Under the pieces are notes generated by a model. The model made no database searches, was not told where the DNA came from, and saw nothing but the letters and a program-made list of their open reading frames with translations. From Prorocentrum cordatum (lineage: Eukaryota > Sar > Dinophyceae > Prorocentrales > Prorocentraceae), in NCBI GenBank assembly GCA_963575745.1, contig CAUYUJ010015279.1, forward strand, positions 55,001-119,000: 64,000 nucleotides of DNA, in the 5' to 3' direction. Below are positions 1 to 11,765 of this stretch, in pieces; within the stretch, counting starts at the first letter, position 1, and each line of letters opens with the position of its first letter. A program made the position numbers and the translations under genes.

Positions 1-509
1 TTCGCGCTCCTCCCGAGGCCAGACTCTCTCGCGAATCGCGTTACCTTCGCGCCCTGGGAAGGAAACAAATCGTTCAGCAACAACTCCAATATCTTGAAGT
101 GCTCTCTGAATGCAAATCGTCCTCGAACGATGTCCCCAGAAGTGTTCAGCACATCGCCGACAAGTCACAACATTATTCTGACATCTCCCATTAAAGCAGA
201 AAGGGTGCCGGCGGAAGAAGGCGAAACCCTCACAGGTCAGTGAAGGATAACCGAGGAGCAGAAGGGAGGAACGACACACAAATAATGATTACGATGGAGT
301 GGGCGAAGGAGAAAAGCGGAGTAGGCGGAAGAGAGGGAAAAAGGATGGAGCAGGGGATCTACCACCTTCTCCCAGCCAATCCACGCGTGACACCTCGACC
401 GTTGATCGGACCCGTTTATAACAAGTCCCAATTTGACTTCAACTCTCTTGTGTGATCGCTGGACAAGCTCCCCCCATCCCTCAAGTTTAGTCTTGCTCCG
501 CAGCGCTGA
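1..509. other. No supported gene
   Basis: I see no coding signal, RNA gene or clear repeat here apart from ordinary mixed-composition sequence. Short open frames on both strands lack any recognisable motif. Confidence 0.5.
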
Positions 510-690
510 AGGCGCAACATCGGTGGGGGGACTAACTCAGGGGGAAACGCTGACCTGGGCTCGGTGATACATCTCCGGTAGATCGGCGATAGGCCCGCGA
601 CAGCGAAAACGCCCTTTCATGGGCAGGGTGATACACCAAGCCCTGGATCCGCGAGGCATGGGCAATCATTATGGTCGATGGTTGCCCTCC
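510..690. repeat. MITE-like family A, degenerate copy
   Basis: The left end (GCGCAACATCGGTGGGGGG) resembles the GGGGCAACG end of the two better copies at 3081 and 20242. The core contains the same GGCGATAGGCC and 'gatacat' motifs, and the right end (TTGCCCTCC) resembles the complement of the left. This is a decayed copy and its borders are approximate. Confidence 0.4.
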
Positions 691-1283
691 TGGGCCAGTC
701 CCCCAGTCGGCCGGCGCCCCTGACGCGTGAACCCCTGGGGGTCTCGACCCCTTCCCCGGGACCGGCTGTCATCCCGAGTCGTTTTGTTGACAGCCTCGCA
801 GCGGTGAGGGCCCCCCGATCCCGAATGACGCCCGAGGCCAGTCGTCGTGTTCTTTTCTGTCGACGCGAGGGGGTCTGGGCCTGCAGGGGGAGGGAAAGGG
901 TAAGTCGCCGCTTCCTGAAATGCTTCCGCCCGAGGCGGCTACGGCCGTGGCGAGAAGAGCGCCCTCCATGCAGAGGCGGAGGGAGGGAGAAGGACGCAGA
1001 ACACAGGCCTCGAACCTCGGTTCTCGAATCTCCTCCTCCCCTCCTTCTCGACGCCAACCTGATGGACACTCCGCAGACCGAAACTCCGATCGAACAGCCT
1101 CTCCTATCGATCGGGCCGATCTCCTCCGCCAACCCGCGCGAGAATTTCGCGCCTTCCCGCGCGCTGCCAGCGCGCGCCGAAGAGCGGGGCCAGGGGGGGG
1201 AGGGTGGTGCATCATGGCCGGAGGCATGGGCGCGGACGAGGGGGCGGCCAGGGCAACGCCTCGAACGAAGGGGAGGGCTACGA
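691..1283. other. GC-rich, no supported gene
   Basis: Open frames exist on both strands but are overlapping shadows of GC-rich sequence. No family motif is visible. Confidence 0.4.
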
Positions 1284-1430
1284 CCTACCAACCCACCCCA
1301 ACCCAACCCGAAGACCCGAATGTTGGGTTTAGGGGGGGACGGGTTCCATATGCGTTTGTTTCAATGTTCCCCGACCCCCCCCTCTGAAAATGGGGGGCAA
1401 ATTGAGGCCTTTGGATTGGGCAGTGAGAGG
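1284..1430. repeat. Dispersed repeat family C, copy 1
   Basis: Begins with CCTACCAACCCACCCCAACC and ends near CAATTGAGG-type sequence followed by an inverted, decayed version of the start. It is clearly homologous to 42170-42334: both share the CAACCCGAAGACCC start, the GGACGGGTTCCAT middle, and a GGCAAATTGAGGCC end. Imperfect terminal inverted repeats make it MITE-like. Confidence 0.6.
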
Positions 1431-1474
1431 GGCCCCTGAAATATGGGCGTTCGTGGCCCCGGCCATGAGATCTG

Positions 1475-2000
<526 letters not shown>

Positions 2001-2842
2001 TGGCCCCCCCCCGTGATTTTTTCAATCCAGGGCCCACCGAAGTCCCGACCCCTTCCCCAGGGCTGGTTTCCTAGCCCGAATACTTGTTTGACGGCCCTGG
2101 GGCCCAGCGAAGGCCCCAGAAATCCGAAAGCGGCAACAATTTTACTGTCCTGTATTTTTCCACGGCGCGAGCATGTCTGGGCTTCACTGCCCCGCTACGC
2201 AACACGCAGCACGCAACACGCAGCGTGTTGGCACGGAGCTCAACACGCAGACTCAGACGACCATCGCAGGTCTGGGATGCGCTCGCCAAAACGTGGCCCA
2301 ACGCGCGCCGAGCCAACACGCAGCGAGCTAACACGGACGGCTTGAACACGGTTCGTGCCGTGTGTTCAACACGGGCGTCTCGGGGCAACCGAGCGTCTGG
2401 TTTGAAAGCTCCCGACACAGGGCACCCTCCCTGGTGGTGCTTGCCCTCCTCGGTGCTCCGCTCCTCGGCCGCGCGCGAGGGGCGCAAGTAGTGCGCCGCC
2501 GCCCCCCTCTCGTGGCGGGCCCCTCCCGTGAAACGCCCCTCGCCGTCGATGCGAGGCCGGGGTCTGTACACGTGCACCTCCTGCCCAGGAGAACGGATGC
2601 CCTGGGAGCCCAGGGGGCGGTGGACATGGATGTCTATGCTTGGGCCCCCTGCGGCCAGAGTGCGCCCGCATCCACCGCCCGCCGAGGTCCCCGAAGATCG
2701 ATTCCCCCAGGCGACGGTTGCGGGTAGAGCCCCGCCTCGAACTCGAGGCTCCCCATGTGGGGAGCCTGCCCACGGCCCGCGTCTCGGAGGCGAGGCTCGG
2801 GTGGTTCGTCACGGGAGGGGTCGGGTTGTTGGGGTCGGCTAG
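2001..2842. other. GC-rich spacer with an AACACG cluster
   Basis: Between about 2195 and 2385 the hexamer AACACG or its complement recurs many times, partly as inverted pairs around AACACGGTTCGTGCCGTGTT. No coding feature is recognised. Confidence 0.45.
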
Positions 2843-2879
2843 ATGTCCTCCTCCTCCTCCTCCTCCTCCTCCTCCTCCA
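2843..2879. repeat. (TCC)n microsatellite
   Basis: About twelve uninterrupted TCC units. Confidence 0.95.
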
Positions 2880-3080
2880 ACGCTTCGGAAATCCGTATCG
2901 ATTTCATGGATCGGCGCTGGACTCCCCATCCTGGCGGGCGAGGCGCGCCAGGGGCGGTGTCGGAGGCGCCGCCAGGGAGTTCCAGCGCGGATCCAAAGAA
3001 TCCGCGCGGACCTTCGAACAGTTACTTGTACTCAGATCTCTGTTTCGAGCCACAGAAGTGGCTCGCTTAGCCAAGAGTGA

Positions 3081-3287
3081 GGGGCAACGATAAGGGGGGG
3101 ACTGGCCTAGGGGGCGATGTGTGAACCTGGAATCGGCGATACATCGCCGATACATCGGCGATAGGCCTCCGATAGTGAATCCGAACCTTCCTGGGCAGGT
3201 CGGGGCTATCGGGCCCCTATCGGCGATCAATGGGCGAGTGGGGGTCGATGCATCCCCCCCTATGCCTATCCCCCCTATCGTTGCCCC
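3081..3287. repeat. MITE-like family A, best copy
   Basis: Starts GGGGCAACGATAAGGGGGG and ends with the inverted counterpart CCCCCCTATCGTTGCCCC. The trinucleotide TGA lies immediately outside both ends, in direct orientation, as expected of a 3-bp target duplication. The core carries repeated CGGCGATACATCG motifs. Related copies are at 20242-20440 (also TGA-flanked), 39507-39713 and 510-690. It is too short to encode a protein, so it would be non-autonomous. Confidence 0.8.
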
Positions 3288-3488
3288 TGACAAAGGCCTG
3301 TTGGGCCGCCTCTGGCCCCACCCCGGGTCCTGGCCGACGCAGCCGGTGTGCATCGAGCACAGGGTGCTGTCCATGCCAGCGGCCTCCGCGGCGGGGACGC
3401 CTGCCACCTCGTCCTCCCGCCGAGGTCTGCCCTCGGCCTTCGTGGATCAAGGATCGAAGCTTCTCGATGCTCGCTGGACGTGGGGATG

Positions 3489-3565
3489 TGGAAACATGAT
3501 CGACCCACGAACCTGGAGAGGTACTTAGACATGCGAGGCATGGCGACGTTTTCAAGACACCCGAC
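3489..3565 (-). repeat. Dispersed copy of the tail repeat of the 35-36 kb duplication
   Basis: The stretch GACCCACGAACC...GCATGG...ACGTTTTCA...ACTGGGC is the reverse complement, with differences, of the conserved tail at about 35505-35580 and 36595-36680. It shows that this tail is a dispersed repeat and not unique to the 33.7-36.7 kb duplication. Confidence 0.6.
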
Positions 3566-4540
3566 TGGGCGACGGGCAGTTGCAACGCTGAAGGTACCGA
3601 TCGTGATGATGTGTGCCAAAGGTTGTGCTGTGCTCTGCGTGCTGACATGACATGAGTCATACCGCAATTGAATGCATTGTGCTCTATAGCGTTGTGGATC
3701 AAGTCGTCCTTGGCATCCGAACTAATCTGGATCTTGAGTTCGAGCTGACTGAGCGCATAGCAAGCCCAGAGCTCATTGCAGTCGAAACGTGTGGGACGCT
3801 CAGCGCGAGCTCAAGATCCGATTCAGTTCCGAAGCGGGACGAGACGACACGGGGCGCAGGGCGCATGGAGGCGCCACGAGATGTGCCAGCGGCGCACTCG
3901 GGGATGCGCCAAGGGACACGCGCCACGGAACGGGCAGGGAGGGGACAAGCCAGGGTACGAGACACAGGACGACCAAGATGCCCTCGGAATCTTATACGAA
4001 TGGCGCGTGATTGATCATCGGAGTTGAAATTTGCGTTGCCTTGTGCTGACGCGCGGTGAACGACCATGGCCCTCGTGGACACGTGTGCGCTCGTCAAGGC
4101 GCTAAGACGGGGACGCGCATCCGCCCCCCGCGGCGCTGGCAGCACCCCTGGGCGCGCGGAGCGACACGACAGAGCAGCGCGGCAGACGAGCAGAGCAAGC
4201 CACCCAACGCCCAGTCTTTCCGAGCTCCGGACGTGCACCCGCGAAGTCGGTGCAGGCCCCTGGCCTGGCCACCTGGCGTTGCGTGCTCTGCCTTGCTCGA
4301 ACCTGCTTGGATCGCCAATTGGCTTTGCACCCTTGCACGGCCCTCTTCCTTGGCGCGCCCGAGTTGGGGTTCCAAAAACTCTGTGATGACGGACCGCGTG
4401 GCGACCTCGGCATCCCCGCCACGACTTCACCGCGCGGTCAGTCGCCCCACGGCTTTAGGACCTCGGGTGCCAGGGCGCTGGAGACGTGTTCGGAGAAAGA
4501 CTCGAGTCCCGAAGCCGTGCGGTGACCCTGGATCCTGCTG
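3566..4540. other. No recognised gene
   Basis: A plus-strand frame at 3652-4014 looks mildly protein-like near its start but matches no family I know and has mixed third-position GC. I do not call it. Confidence 0.3.
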
Positions 4541-4588
4541 CTTCCTCCTCCTCCTCCTCCTCCTCCTCCTCCTCCTCCTCCTCTTCCT
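4541..4588. repeat. (TCC)n microsatellite
   Basis: About fifteen TCC units. Confidence 0.95.
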
Positions 4589-5302
4589 CGCTTTCTTCCC
4601 TGGATCCCCACCGACTCGCCACGCGGCGTTCCCGCCAAACCGTTCGGGGGGCCCCCGCCCGGGCGCGCCCTGCTTCCAGCACTCCGCCCGGGGCCTGGGC
4701 CGCTGCACGCCGCCGCACGAGGCGCATGGTCTGAAAGGACCGCCTTCCCTTCCCCTCCGCGGCCCGCCCGCAACCTGCTGCGCAGTAGCTTAGCCCTGCG
4801 CCTGCCCGGCCGATCTGCGCGAAGGCCAGGCCCGCGACACAATGAGGCGCCCCCTCAAAAAAAACATAAAACGCGTTTTTGACCCGTTTTCGGGGGGTCC
4901 GCGGATGCACCCGGGAGCACCCACGGGGACATCCTGGGCCGGGGCCTGGAGCGATTGCAGGACTTGCCTCCGGCGTTCCCTCCTCCCCCCTTTGTACTCC
5001 TTCTGAATGAACTCCTGCCCGTCGCACCACCGGGCGCGTCGATGGGGCGGGCCGGGCGTTTTGCCTGAGACTCCCTCCCCAATTTTCATCCTGAGACTTG
5101 AAACGTGGAACACTTTGAAGGATGCAGGGCGGGCGGTGTTCATCATGTGGCTCCCACATCGCTGCCGCGTACAGTCGTGCCAAACATGTGCAATCCCTTC
5201 GAGGATGGAGGGCGGACCGTTTTCGAAATTTAGCTCTCGCCTCGGCCCCGCGCGCATGCGTCTGCAAATTCTGCAACACGCGTTCCAATGGGGCACTTCC
5301 CG
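4589..5302. other. GC-rich, no supported gene
   Basis: No motif or repeat recognised on either strand. Confidence 0.35.
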
Positions 5303-5722
5303 CGATGAGAATTACCCCGCCCCGCGCTTGCGATGGGTCATCGGGCGGAGCCGCGGCCGCCGCCCGCGGGGTGGCTCAAGGGTCCCGCGCCCCCGGGCGC
5401 CGTCGCGAGCCGAGCGGCGCCGCTCGGGGGAAGGAGATCTCCTGCGCGCTGAAGAGCACGCGCAGCACGTAGCGCCGCCTGCATCGTAAGAAGAACGGGC
5501 GAAGTGGGGGGTGACGAGATGCCACAGCAGCGCAAGCGCGCGCGAGGAGGGATAGTAAGAAACAGCACTCTCCCGCCCCGCGCGCGCGATCGAGCGTCGG
5601 GCGGAGGCCGTGGCCGGCGCGCGCGGGGGGCCTCGAGGGGCCCGGGCCGCCGGGCGCGTGCGCGAGCCGAGCGGCACTGCTCAGGAAAAGGAGGCCTCCC
5701 GCGTGCCGAAGAGCCCGCGCAG
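5303..5722. repeat. Tandem duplication, about 255 bp unit
   Basis: The segments from about 5303-5470 and 5551-5722 are homologous. Each contains CCGCCCCGCGC, then TCGGGCGGAG, then GCGAGCCGAGCGGC, then CGAAGAG or TGAAGAGC..CGCGCAGC. The linker 5518-5568 (GATGCCACAGCAGC...GAGGAGGGATAGTAAG) recurs at 8475-8530. Confidence 0.55.
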
Positions 5723-8474
5723 CCAAGTCACACGCGCTCGAAGCACTCGCGCAGTGACAAGGCTTTGGCGGGCGGCCGAAATTTGCGCGGACCGCGCAGA
5801 AGGGACCACGGCAACAAAGGAGGCGGCAAGGCGGTCGCAAGCGGCAGCGCTGCACGCAACGCGCGCGCGAGCTAACGCAGGAAGGGCGGGCACGACGGGC
5901 ACAGCGGCGGCGGCTTCGAGATCGCGCTCGGCGCTCGAGGCCCGGCGCCAGCGGCCGCGTCTTCAGTGGCCGCGTGGAAGCCCGTCGCCCATGAACATCG
6001 CGCACGGGCAGGCGCGCGCCGCGCTGGATAGCAGGGCGCCCGTGGCCGAAAGCAAATGACCCCACCGAGTGCGGAAGCCTCTCTGCCCGATGGGCGCGAG
6101 CGGACTGGTGGAACGCAAATGCTAGAACGCCAGTTCCAGGGGCCTCGCCGACGACCCGTCGGGGCAATGGGCGTGCTGCGTCGGACAAGTGCGGCGGGTC
6201 TGCGGCGCCTCTACGGCAAGGAAGGCATCGCCGCTTGTCTCCAACCCATCGCTAGGCAGCGAGAGGTCGCAGCGGCGGGCAGCCAACAGTTCGCCAGGGC
6301 CGAGGAACGCAGCGAAACCCATCAGCAGCAAAGCTGCCATGAGCGGCCAGGCCAGTCCCAGAGCAAGCCGAGACCAACCGTGGCCCGAAGTAGGGCGCGA
6401 GGCAACAGCGGGCGGGGCGCGGGGGGCCCAGCGAGCCCCCGCTGCTCGGCAACGCCCCAAGCCTCAGAAAGGAAAGCGCGCCAGGGCGCCCGCGAAGCCG
6501 CGCGCCGAACGTGGCAAGACGCCGCTCGAGCAGAAGCCCGCTGCGAGAAAAGCGTGGCTGGGGCGATGCGAGGATGCCCCAAACCCGCGCCCGAAGGCGT
6601 CGACAGACTTCGAGCGCCGATCCAGGCCCCTGCCTCGCCCCCGCAGGAGGGCCGGTCGCCGCCGCGGCGGCGTCGGCGGCGGCGAGCGCGGCGGCTGCAG
6701 AGGCGACGCAGACGCCGCGCGCGCGCCGTGGGACCGGCCCACTCGCGACGCAACCCGGCTCGCTCCCGCCTGGAGATGCAACCCGGCTCGCTCCCGCCTG
6801 GAGACGAAAAACGGGGAGGGGGGGAAGCTCGCGGCCGGCGAACTCGACCCCCGAGTTGACAGCCACGTCCGGACGCGCCTCTCCGCAAAGAAGGCGCCCG
6901 CCCCGAGGGCCGCGCAGCGCGCGGGCGCCTCCGCCGCGCCTCCGCCTCGGACGGCAACGCGTCTCCCGCTTCGACCACAGCACGGCGGCGATCGCCGTGG
7001 CCCGTCGGTGCCGGGTCACGTTGTTCCCCAAGCCGACGCACCGAGTGAACCATGGCGCGAGGGGGGGCGACAGCCCCGCTCGGGCGGCCATCGGAGACGA
7101 CGGCGCTCGCAGCGAGCAGCTCGTCGGTGAGCTCCGCGGGGCAGACGCCGCCCGCCTGGGACAGGCGGCGATGCTGCCAGAGGGCGTGGGAAAGGCAAGG
7201 CAACGTCGAAGCGTCGTCTGCATCGTTGGGCCCGCCCGGCGCGAACCAGCGGAAACGCGACAAGGCGCTCTGAAACGCGTCGCCCCAGTCTGGCACGCAG
7301 CGGACGACGGTCCGAGGCTATCTAGCCACTTCACGGCACCGCCCCAGCGCGCTCGCCGCGTTCGGCGGTTGCGCCGATGCCGCGGGTGAAGTTTCGAACG
7401 GACCGCCGGGCGCGCGAGCGGCGTGAGCCAGGGCCGCCGGGGGGGAGAGCGACCCGAGTCGGGCTCGCTTCCGCTGAACGGCGCATGGGATGGGCGCGGA
7501 CGCGCGGGCGGGAGCCCACGTCGCGGCGAGGAGCGGCCGGCTGGCCCGCCACCTCGGGCGCCGCGGCCGCGGGGGCCCCCGCCGGCAACGCGCCCTGCTC
7601 CCTGCGGGGCCGTGGCCCCCATGGTTCAGGTGGCTTCCGAGCGCGCCCATCCTTCCGCCCCCCGCCAAGCTGAGACCGTCGGCGGTGCGGGAGGACCCAG
7701 GCAACACCAGCAGGATACCCCCTTGGCTGAGACGCCAGAGGGATCACGGCGTAGCCCGCCTCGCCCTCGTCCAACCGTCAGCGATCGTAGCGAGTGGCTG
7801 ACGGAGGAGCGAAATGGTGGAGGTCAGGCCACACTGGCGGCCCATCGGGGATGGCGAGCCCCCCTGCCGCAGCAGCAGCGGCCGCCATGGCTGGCGACGC
7901 GAACGCTAGCCTGGGGGAGCTGCGGGCGGGCCATGCGAAGTGGCCCGCGCGCGGTCCTCAGCCCGCGCTCCCGGGCTGTAGGCCAGGGCGCGCTGCGCAC
8001 CGCGACCGCGCACGTCGAACCCCCCGATCGCGGTCCGCGCACGAGGGAGGCCCGTCAAGCCCCACGAACGGGCCGCGAACGCCCCGATGCAGCAGCCTCC
8101 GCAAAGGCGGCAGACGGCAGTGGCACCGAGCAGAGCCACGACCATCGAAAGCAGCAAGGGCCGTGCAGCAAGGGGGTCACCCCGCTGCTCAGGTCCACCG
8201 CCGCCAGCCCGACGCAGACAGTGGGGCAAGCCGCAGCCCGAAGGGCAGAAAGGGCAATGCCCCCCGCCGCCCGAGTCGGCCTGAGCGGACCACGGGGTCC
8301 CCGCGGAAGGAACAATGAGGTCCGCAAGTGGGGGAAACGGTTGACCCACGAGCCGCTCGTAGAGCGCGGCTCGCAGGCCCTGGAAAAATAAGGCCCCCAC
8401 CCCCTCGATGGCAGCCCGGGCGAACGCCTGCATAAGTCGCTTGTCACGGGAAGCCACGCGAAGGTTTGGGCCGA
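5723..8474 (-). pseudogene. Possible decayed element between direct repeats, function unknown
   Basis: This GC-rich block lies between two direct repeats (5518-5568 and 8475-8530). On the minus strand, frames at 8457-7906 and 7296-6322 read like protein in places. The first has an alanine-rich start, a Cys-Pro-rich segment (residues about 75-90) and a hydrophobic stretch (LLLSMVVALLGATAV, about residues 100-115). That layout resembles N-termini of some dinoflagellate retroelement gag-like proteins, but I cannot identify a catalytic domain, and frame changes would be needed to join the parts. It could equally be unrelated GC-rich sequence. Confidence 0.25.
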
Positions 8475-8530
8475 GATGCTACAGCAGCCCAGACGCGCGC
8501 GAAGGGGGATAAGTTAGAGAGAGCACAACT
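8475..8530. repeat. Direct repeat of the 5518-5568 segment
   Basis: GATGCTACAGCAGC followed by ACGCGCGCGAAGGGGGATAAG matches the sequence at 5518-5568 with a few differences. The two copies are about 2.96 kb apart in the same orientation. Confidence 0.6.
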
Positions 8531-8613
8531 TACATATTGCATGGGAATGTGATTAGAGAACTTGTAAGGCGTGTTGATTGCAACATATTTGATGCGTCTT
8601 GGCTTCACTAGTC

Positions 8614-8770
8614 CTTCTGCTCCTCCTCCTCCTCCTCCTCCTCCTCCTCATGACCCCTCTCAGGCTCTTACGTTTTCCTCCACCCCCTCCTCCCCGTCGT
8701 GCTGCTACTGCTACTGCTGCTGCTGCTGCTGCTCCTCCTCCTCCTCCTCCTCCTCCTCCTTCTCATCCTC
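8614..8770. repeat. (TCC)n and (TGC)n microsatellites
   Basis: Two TCC runs (about 8617-8650 and 8730-8770) with a CTGCTACTGC/TGC run between 8700 and 8730. Confidence 0.9.
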
Positions 8771-9235
8771 CTCCTCCCGCTGCTCACGCGCACGCACTGC
8801 TGGTGGAGGCGACGGTGGCAACGAAGGCGCGCAGCAGCGGCTCGCTTCTCCTCCCGCTTCGTAAGACGAAGGCAAGATGAGGACGGATCTCTGAGACCAG
8901 GGGGATCTGGAGCGGGCGCCGCGTCCGTTCCAGAGCGCTCCAGGACGCCCTGGAACTGGTGGTCTTGCTTCCCACCGTCCTCCTCCTCCTCTTCGTCCTC
9001 CTTCTCCTTGTCCTCCTCGTCCTTCCACCCTCCAACTTGTGGTGGTGGTGGTGGTGGAAAACAAGCCCATCGGGAACTAGTTGCCCTCATCCCAAGCCTG
9101 CTTCCCCTCGGCCTCTCCCCCCTCACTCTGCATCACGCTCCTCCTCAGACCGGGCCGCTCTCCTGGAACCTCTCGGTGGCGAAGGAGCCACCGCCGCAGG
9201 CGCAGCAGTTCCTGCTGGCGGCGCGCACAAGGGGG

Positions 9236-9565
9236 TGGGGGGAGGGGGGAGGGCTTCTTAGTAGGACGCTGCTTCTAATGACGATCGAACAACACGCACC
9301 CATACCCATAGGGGGGACGGAGGAGGCTATGGGTGCGTGTTGTCGGATGGGGGTCCCCGCTCGAACGGGAGCTTCCCCCAGGGTCCGACAACTCGCACCC
9401 ATACCCATAGCCAGTTCCCCTCCTTTCGACCCTCCTATGGGTATGGGTGTGAGTTGTTCGCTCGTCATCTTAGAAGGCGCCGGCCCCTCACATCTATGGA
9501 GGAGGCCCGCGCCTCCTGAGAAGCAGGGGTGCTTCTCAGAAGCCCTCCCTCCCCCTCCCCCCCCC
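9236..9565. repeat. Nested palindromic MITE-like element (family E)
   Basis: Three layers of inverted repeat are visible. The outer arms are a G-run plus GGAGGGCTTCTTAG (about 9238-9276) and its complement (9519-9562). The next arms are GACGATCGAACAACACGCAC (from about 9280) against 9440-9468. Inside, CGCACCCATACCCATAG appears at about 9294-9311 and 9394-9411, each paired with a CTATGGGT arm (9329-9345 and 9435-9454), giving two adjacent hairpins. No coding capacity. Confidence 0.75.
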
Positions 9566-10864
9566 CCGTGTGCGCGTGGCCGATCCTGGTCGGCTGGTTC
9601 AGGTCCGAGCCCGCCACGGAGGGGATCTGCACTTCGTGGCCCTGGCCGGCCGGCACGGGGGGAGGCCGGGAGGCGGCTCCCGGGCAGGAGCCGGGCATCT
9701 CCGCAGGCCCACCTCCCTCCTCCTCCTGCCTCCCCCCCTCCTCCGCGGGTTGCTGCACGCCTCTCCCACAAGGGGAGGGGGAGGAGCGAGGTGGTCATGC
9801 AACAGCTGTCCTCCTCCGAGTGCACAAGAACGGGGCATGGAAACGAGGCCAGGCCAAAGAGCCACTAAGGTTTCAACCGAAGTAGGGCGAATGTGACACC
9901 GAAGTAGACGGGATCCAACGGATTTGTATGACTCGACCGTGGATGTGCTGGCGTCGATGCTGAAACTCGCTGTCCAGGAGATACCACCTGGAGAGGGGTA
10001 GAATGAAGGACAAACACATGGGCTCAAACTGGATCCACAGGCTAAGGCCGCCACGAGCCCAAGAAAAAGATGGGCCATTCTCGATGGGGTCGTCGCACAG
10101 ACACGCTACAATCACCGTGCTACCATAAGAAACGCTGAATACGGAACGAAGGGGCGTATATGGCCACGGCGAGCCTCGGCCTTTAATAGGTTCTCTGGCC
10201 TAGATGCAAGGAGCGCCCCCCAAACTAGAGCCCCTCACGATCCCAAAGTGGTCCTTATCTCAGCGTCTTGACTGTACGCTGGCATGATCGCCAGCACGGG
10301 GCTTCAGTCTGGTGCGGGTACTGGGGTTAGAAATTTGGAGAAGGAGTCGCGTGAGTCTGCGGACCTGGTCACGCATTGAATCCCAGTAGCAAGAGGAAGG
10401 ACATGAGTTGACCTGGCAGAGCCAGCGAGAACCCCCCACTGGTTCGCAGCCGCACCGTGCGCCCCATGGTGCCCTGACACGCTCCGCGGAGTCCTGGCAA
10501 CAGAGATCGGAGCTCACCAAGGCGGACAGCGGCACGCGCACGCGCAGGGAGGGCAAGCACCTATGGACCCCAGTCTTGGGACACCCCTCGGAGGAATCCC
10601 TGGGGGAACCCCGAGCGAAGTCAACAACACGACATCCAAGTGGTCCCCAGGGATCCCAAGTGGTCCCAAATGGTTCCCAGGAGGCTTCCAGAAATTTCCA
10701 GAAGCCCAGGGTAAGCAAACCATGCACACGCAAACACATCGATCCTCCTCATTCCTTCCCCGGTGGGCCAGCATGCCAGGCGAACCAGCGTGACCTCCTT
10801 CCCCGGCGCGCGGGGGCGCAGCACTGCCACCTCGGCCGCCGGGGCTGCCGAGGGGAAGCGGCCT
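9566..10864. other. No supported gene
   Basis: A minus-strand frame at 10115-9873 has protein-like composition but no motif I recognise. From 10560 to 10720 the sequence has short CCCAGGGATCCCAAGTGG-like repeats. Confidence 0.3.
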
Positions 10865-10985
10865 GGTAGCACCACTTCTGGGCCGCGTACGCGCCGCAGG
10901 TGTACCCCGTGGGGGTGCAGCCGGGCCCGGCGCAGTTGGAGTTCCCGTCCGTCCAGCCCGAGGTGTCGTGGCAGGTCCTGGCGCC
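10865..10985 (-). CDS. Putative exon of a Cys-rich secreted-type protein
   Basis: Read on the minus strand this gives a compact Cys-rich unit: CHDTSGWTDG, then C-x-G-x-GC, a second Cys-x-AY stretch, and ending QKWC. It has the C-x(4)-GW ... C ... Y ... WC layout of small disulfide-rich units common in dinoflagellate predicted extracellular proteins. Third codon positions are almost all G or C, unlike the retroelement pieces in this window. The 5' side is preceded by GCGCCAG, compatible with an AG splice acceptor, while the 3' border is not clear. Neighbouring exons are not identified, so the gene's extent and product are unknown. It could also be an isolated gene fragment. Confidence 0.4.
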
Positions 10986-11355
10986 GCGCGCACCTCCGCC
11001 CCCCGGCGCGCCCTCGCCGAGCTCCGTCGCCCTCGCCCCTCGACGGTCGAGCGGGAGGGCTTTCCGCACGCCGTTTGTGCTGCCCGGACCTCTCCCGAGC
11101 GCGTTCTGACCAGAATGTCAAGGCGGATCCAGCCGTGGCGACGAGGGCCTCCCAGGAGGCCCCCACAGTTTCGAGAACGAGGCGAGGGTAAGAGTATCGG
11201 TGCACTTTCCTCCTCTGCGCAGGCGCCAACGGCGTTGGCCCCCGCCCAGCCTGCGGCAGCCTCCACGACGGATCGGGGGGCATCCGGAGAGGAGGAGCCC
11301 GAGGAGGGGGGGAGGCGTAGCTCCTGGCCCGAGGCACGTGCGAAGCCCAGACGTG

Positions 11356-11423
11356 TTTTTTTTTTTTTTTTTTTTTTTTATTATTATTTTTATTTTTTGT
11401 TATATATATATATATATATATAT
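11356..11423. repeat. Poly-T followed by (TA)n
   Basis: About 24 T residues, an ATTATT/TTTT transition, then about eleven TA units. Confidence 0.95.
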
Positions 11424-11585
11424 TGTGGGGAGACAGTTAAAAAAGATGGTTTTCCCCAGCGCTGTAGTGCGCCTACAGAAAACAAGGGGAGGGCCTCAAG
11501 CTATATCGCTCGCTGGCGACGTCCCCGCGACCGCCCTGGCGCCCTGCGTGCAGGGGCAGATTCCTGCGCGCCCCCTCTTGGCGTC

Positions 11586-11765
11586 AGGCCACGCCTGCCA
11601 CGCCCTGCGACCCCAGCGTGGATAGAGACTGCGCTCAAGGACCACTCCCTGCGCACCGCGCACCCTGTCTGGTTGCGAACAAGCCACACCTGACACGCCC
11701 GAGCCTGGCGTGGAAACAAACCGCACTTGGGGACCATCCCTTGCGCACGCCCTGTGGTGCCGAGA
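11586..11765. repeat. Two diverged tandem copies, about 96 bp
   Basis: GCCACGCCTGCCACGCCC (about 11589) and GCCACACCTGACACGCCC (about 11684) start two homologous units. Both contain CTCCCTGCGCAC or TCCCTTGCGCAC. Confidence 0.55.

Noticed and set aside
6252-7622. 456-codon minus-strand frame as a gene
   Set aside because: Arg/Ala/Pro-rich composition is expected from very high GC. Overlapping frames of similar length exist and no motif is present.
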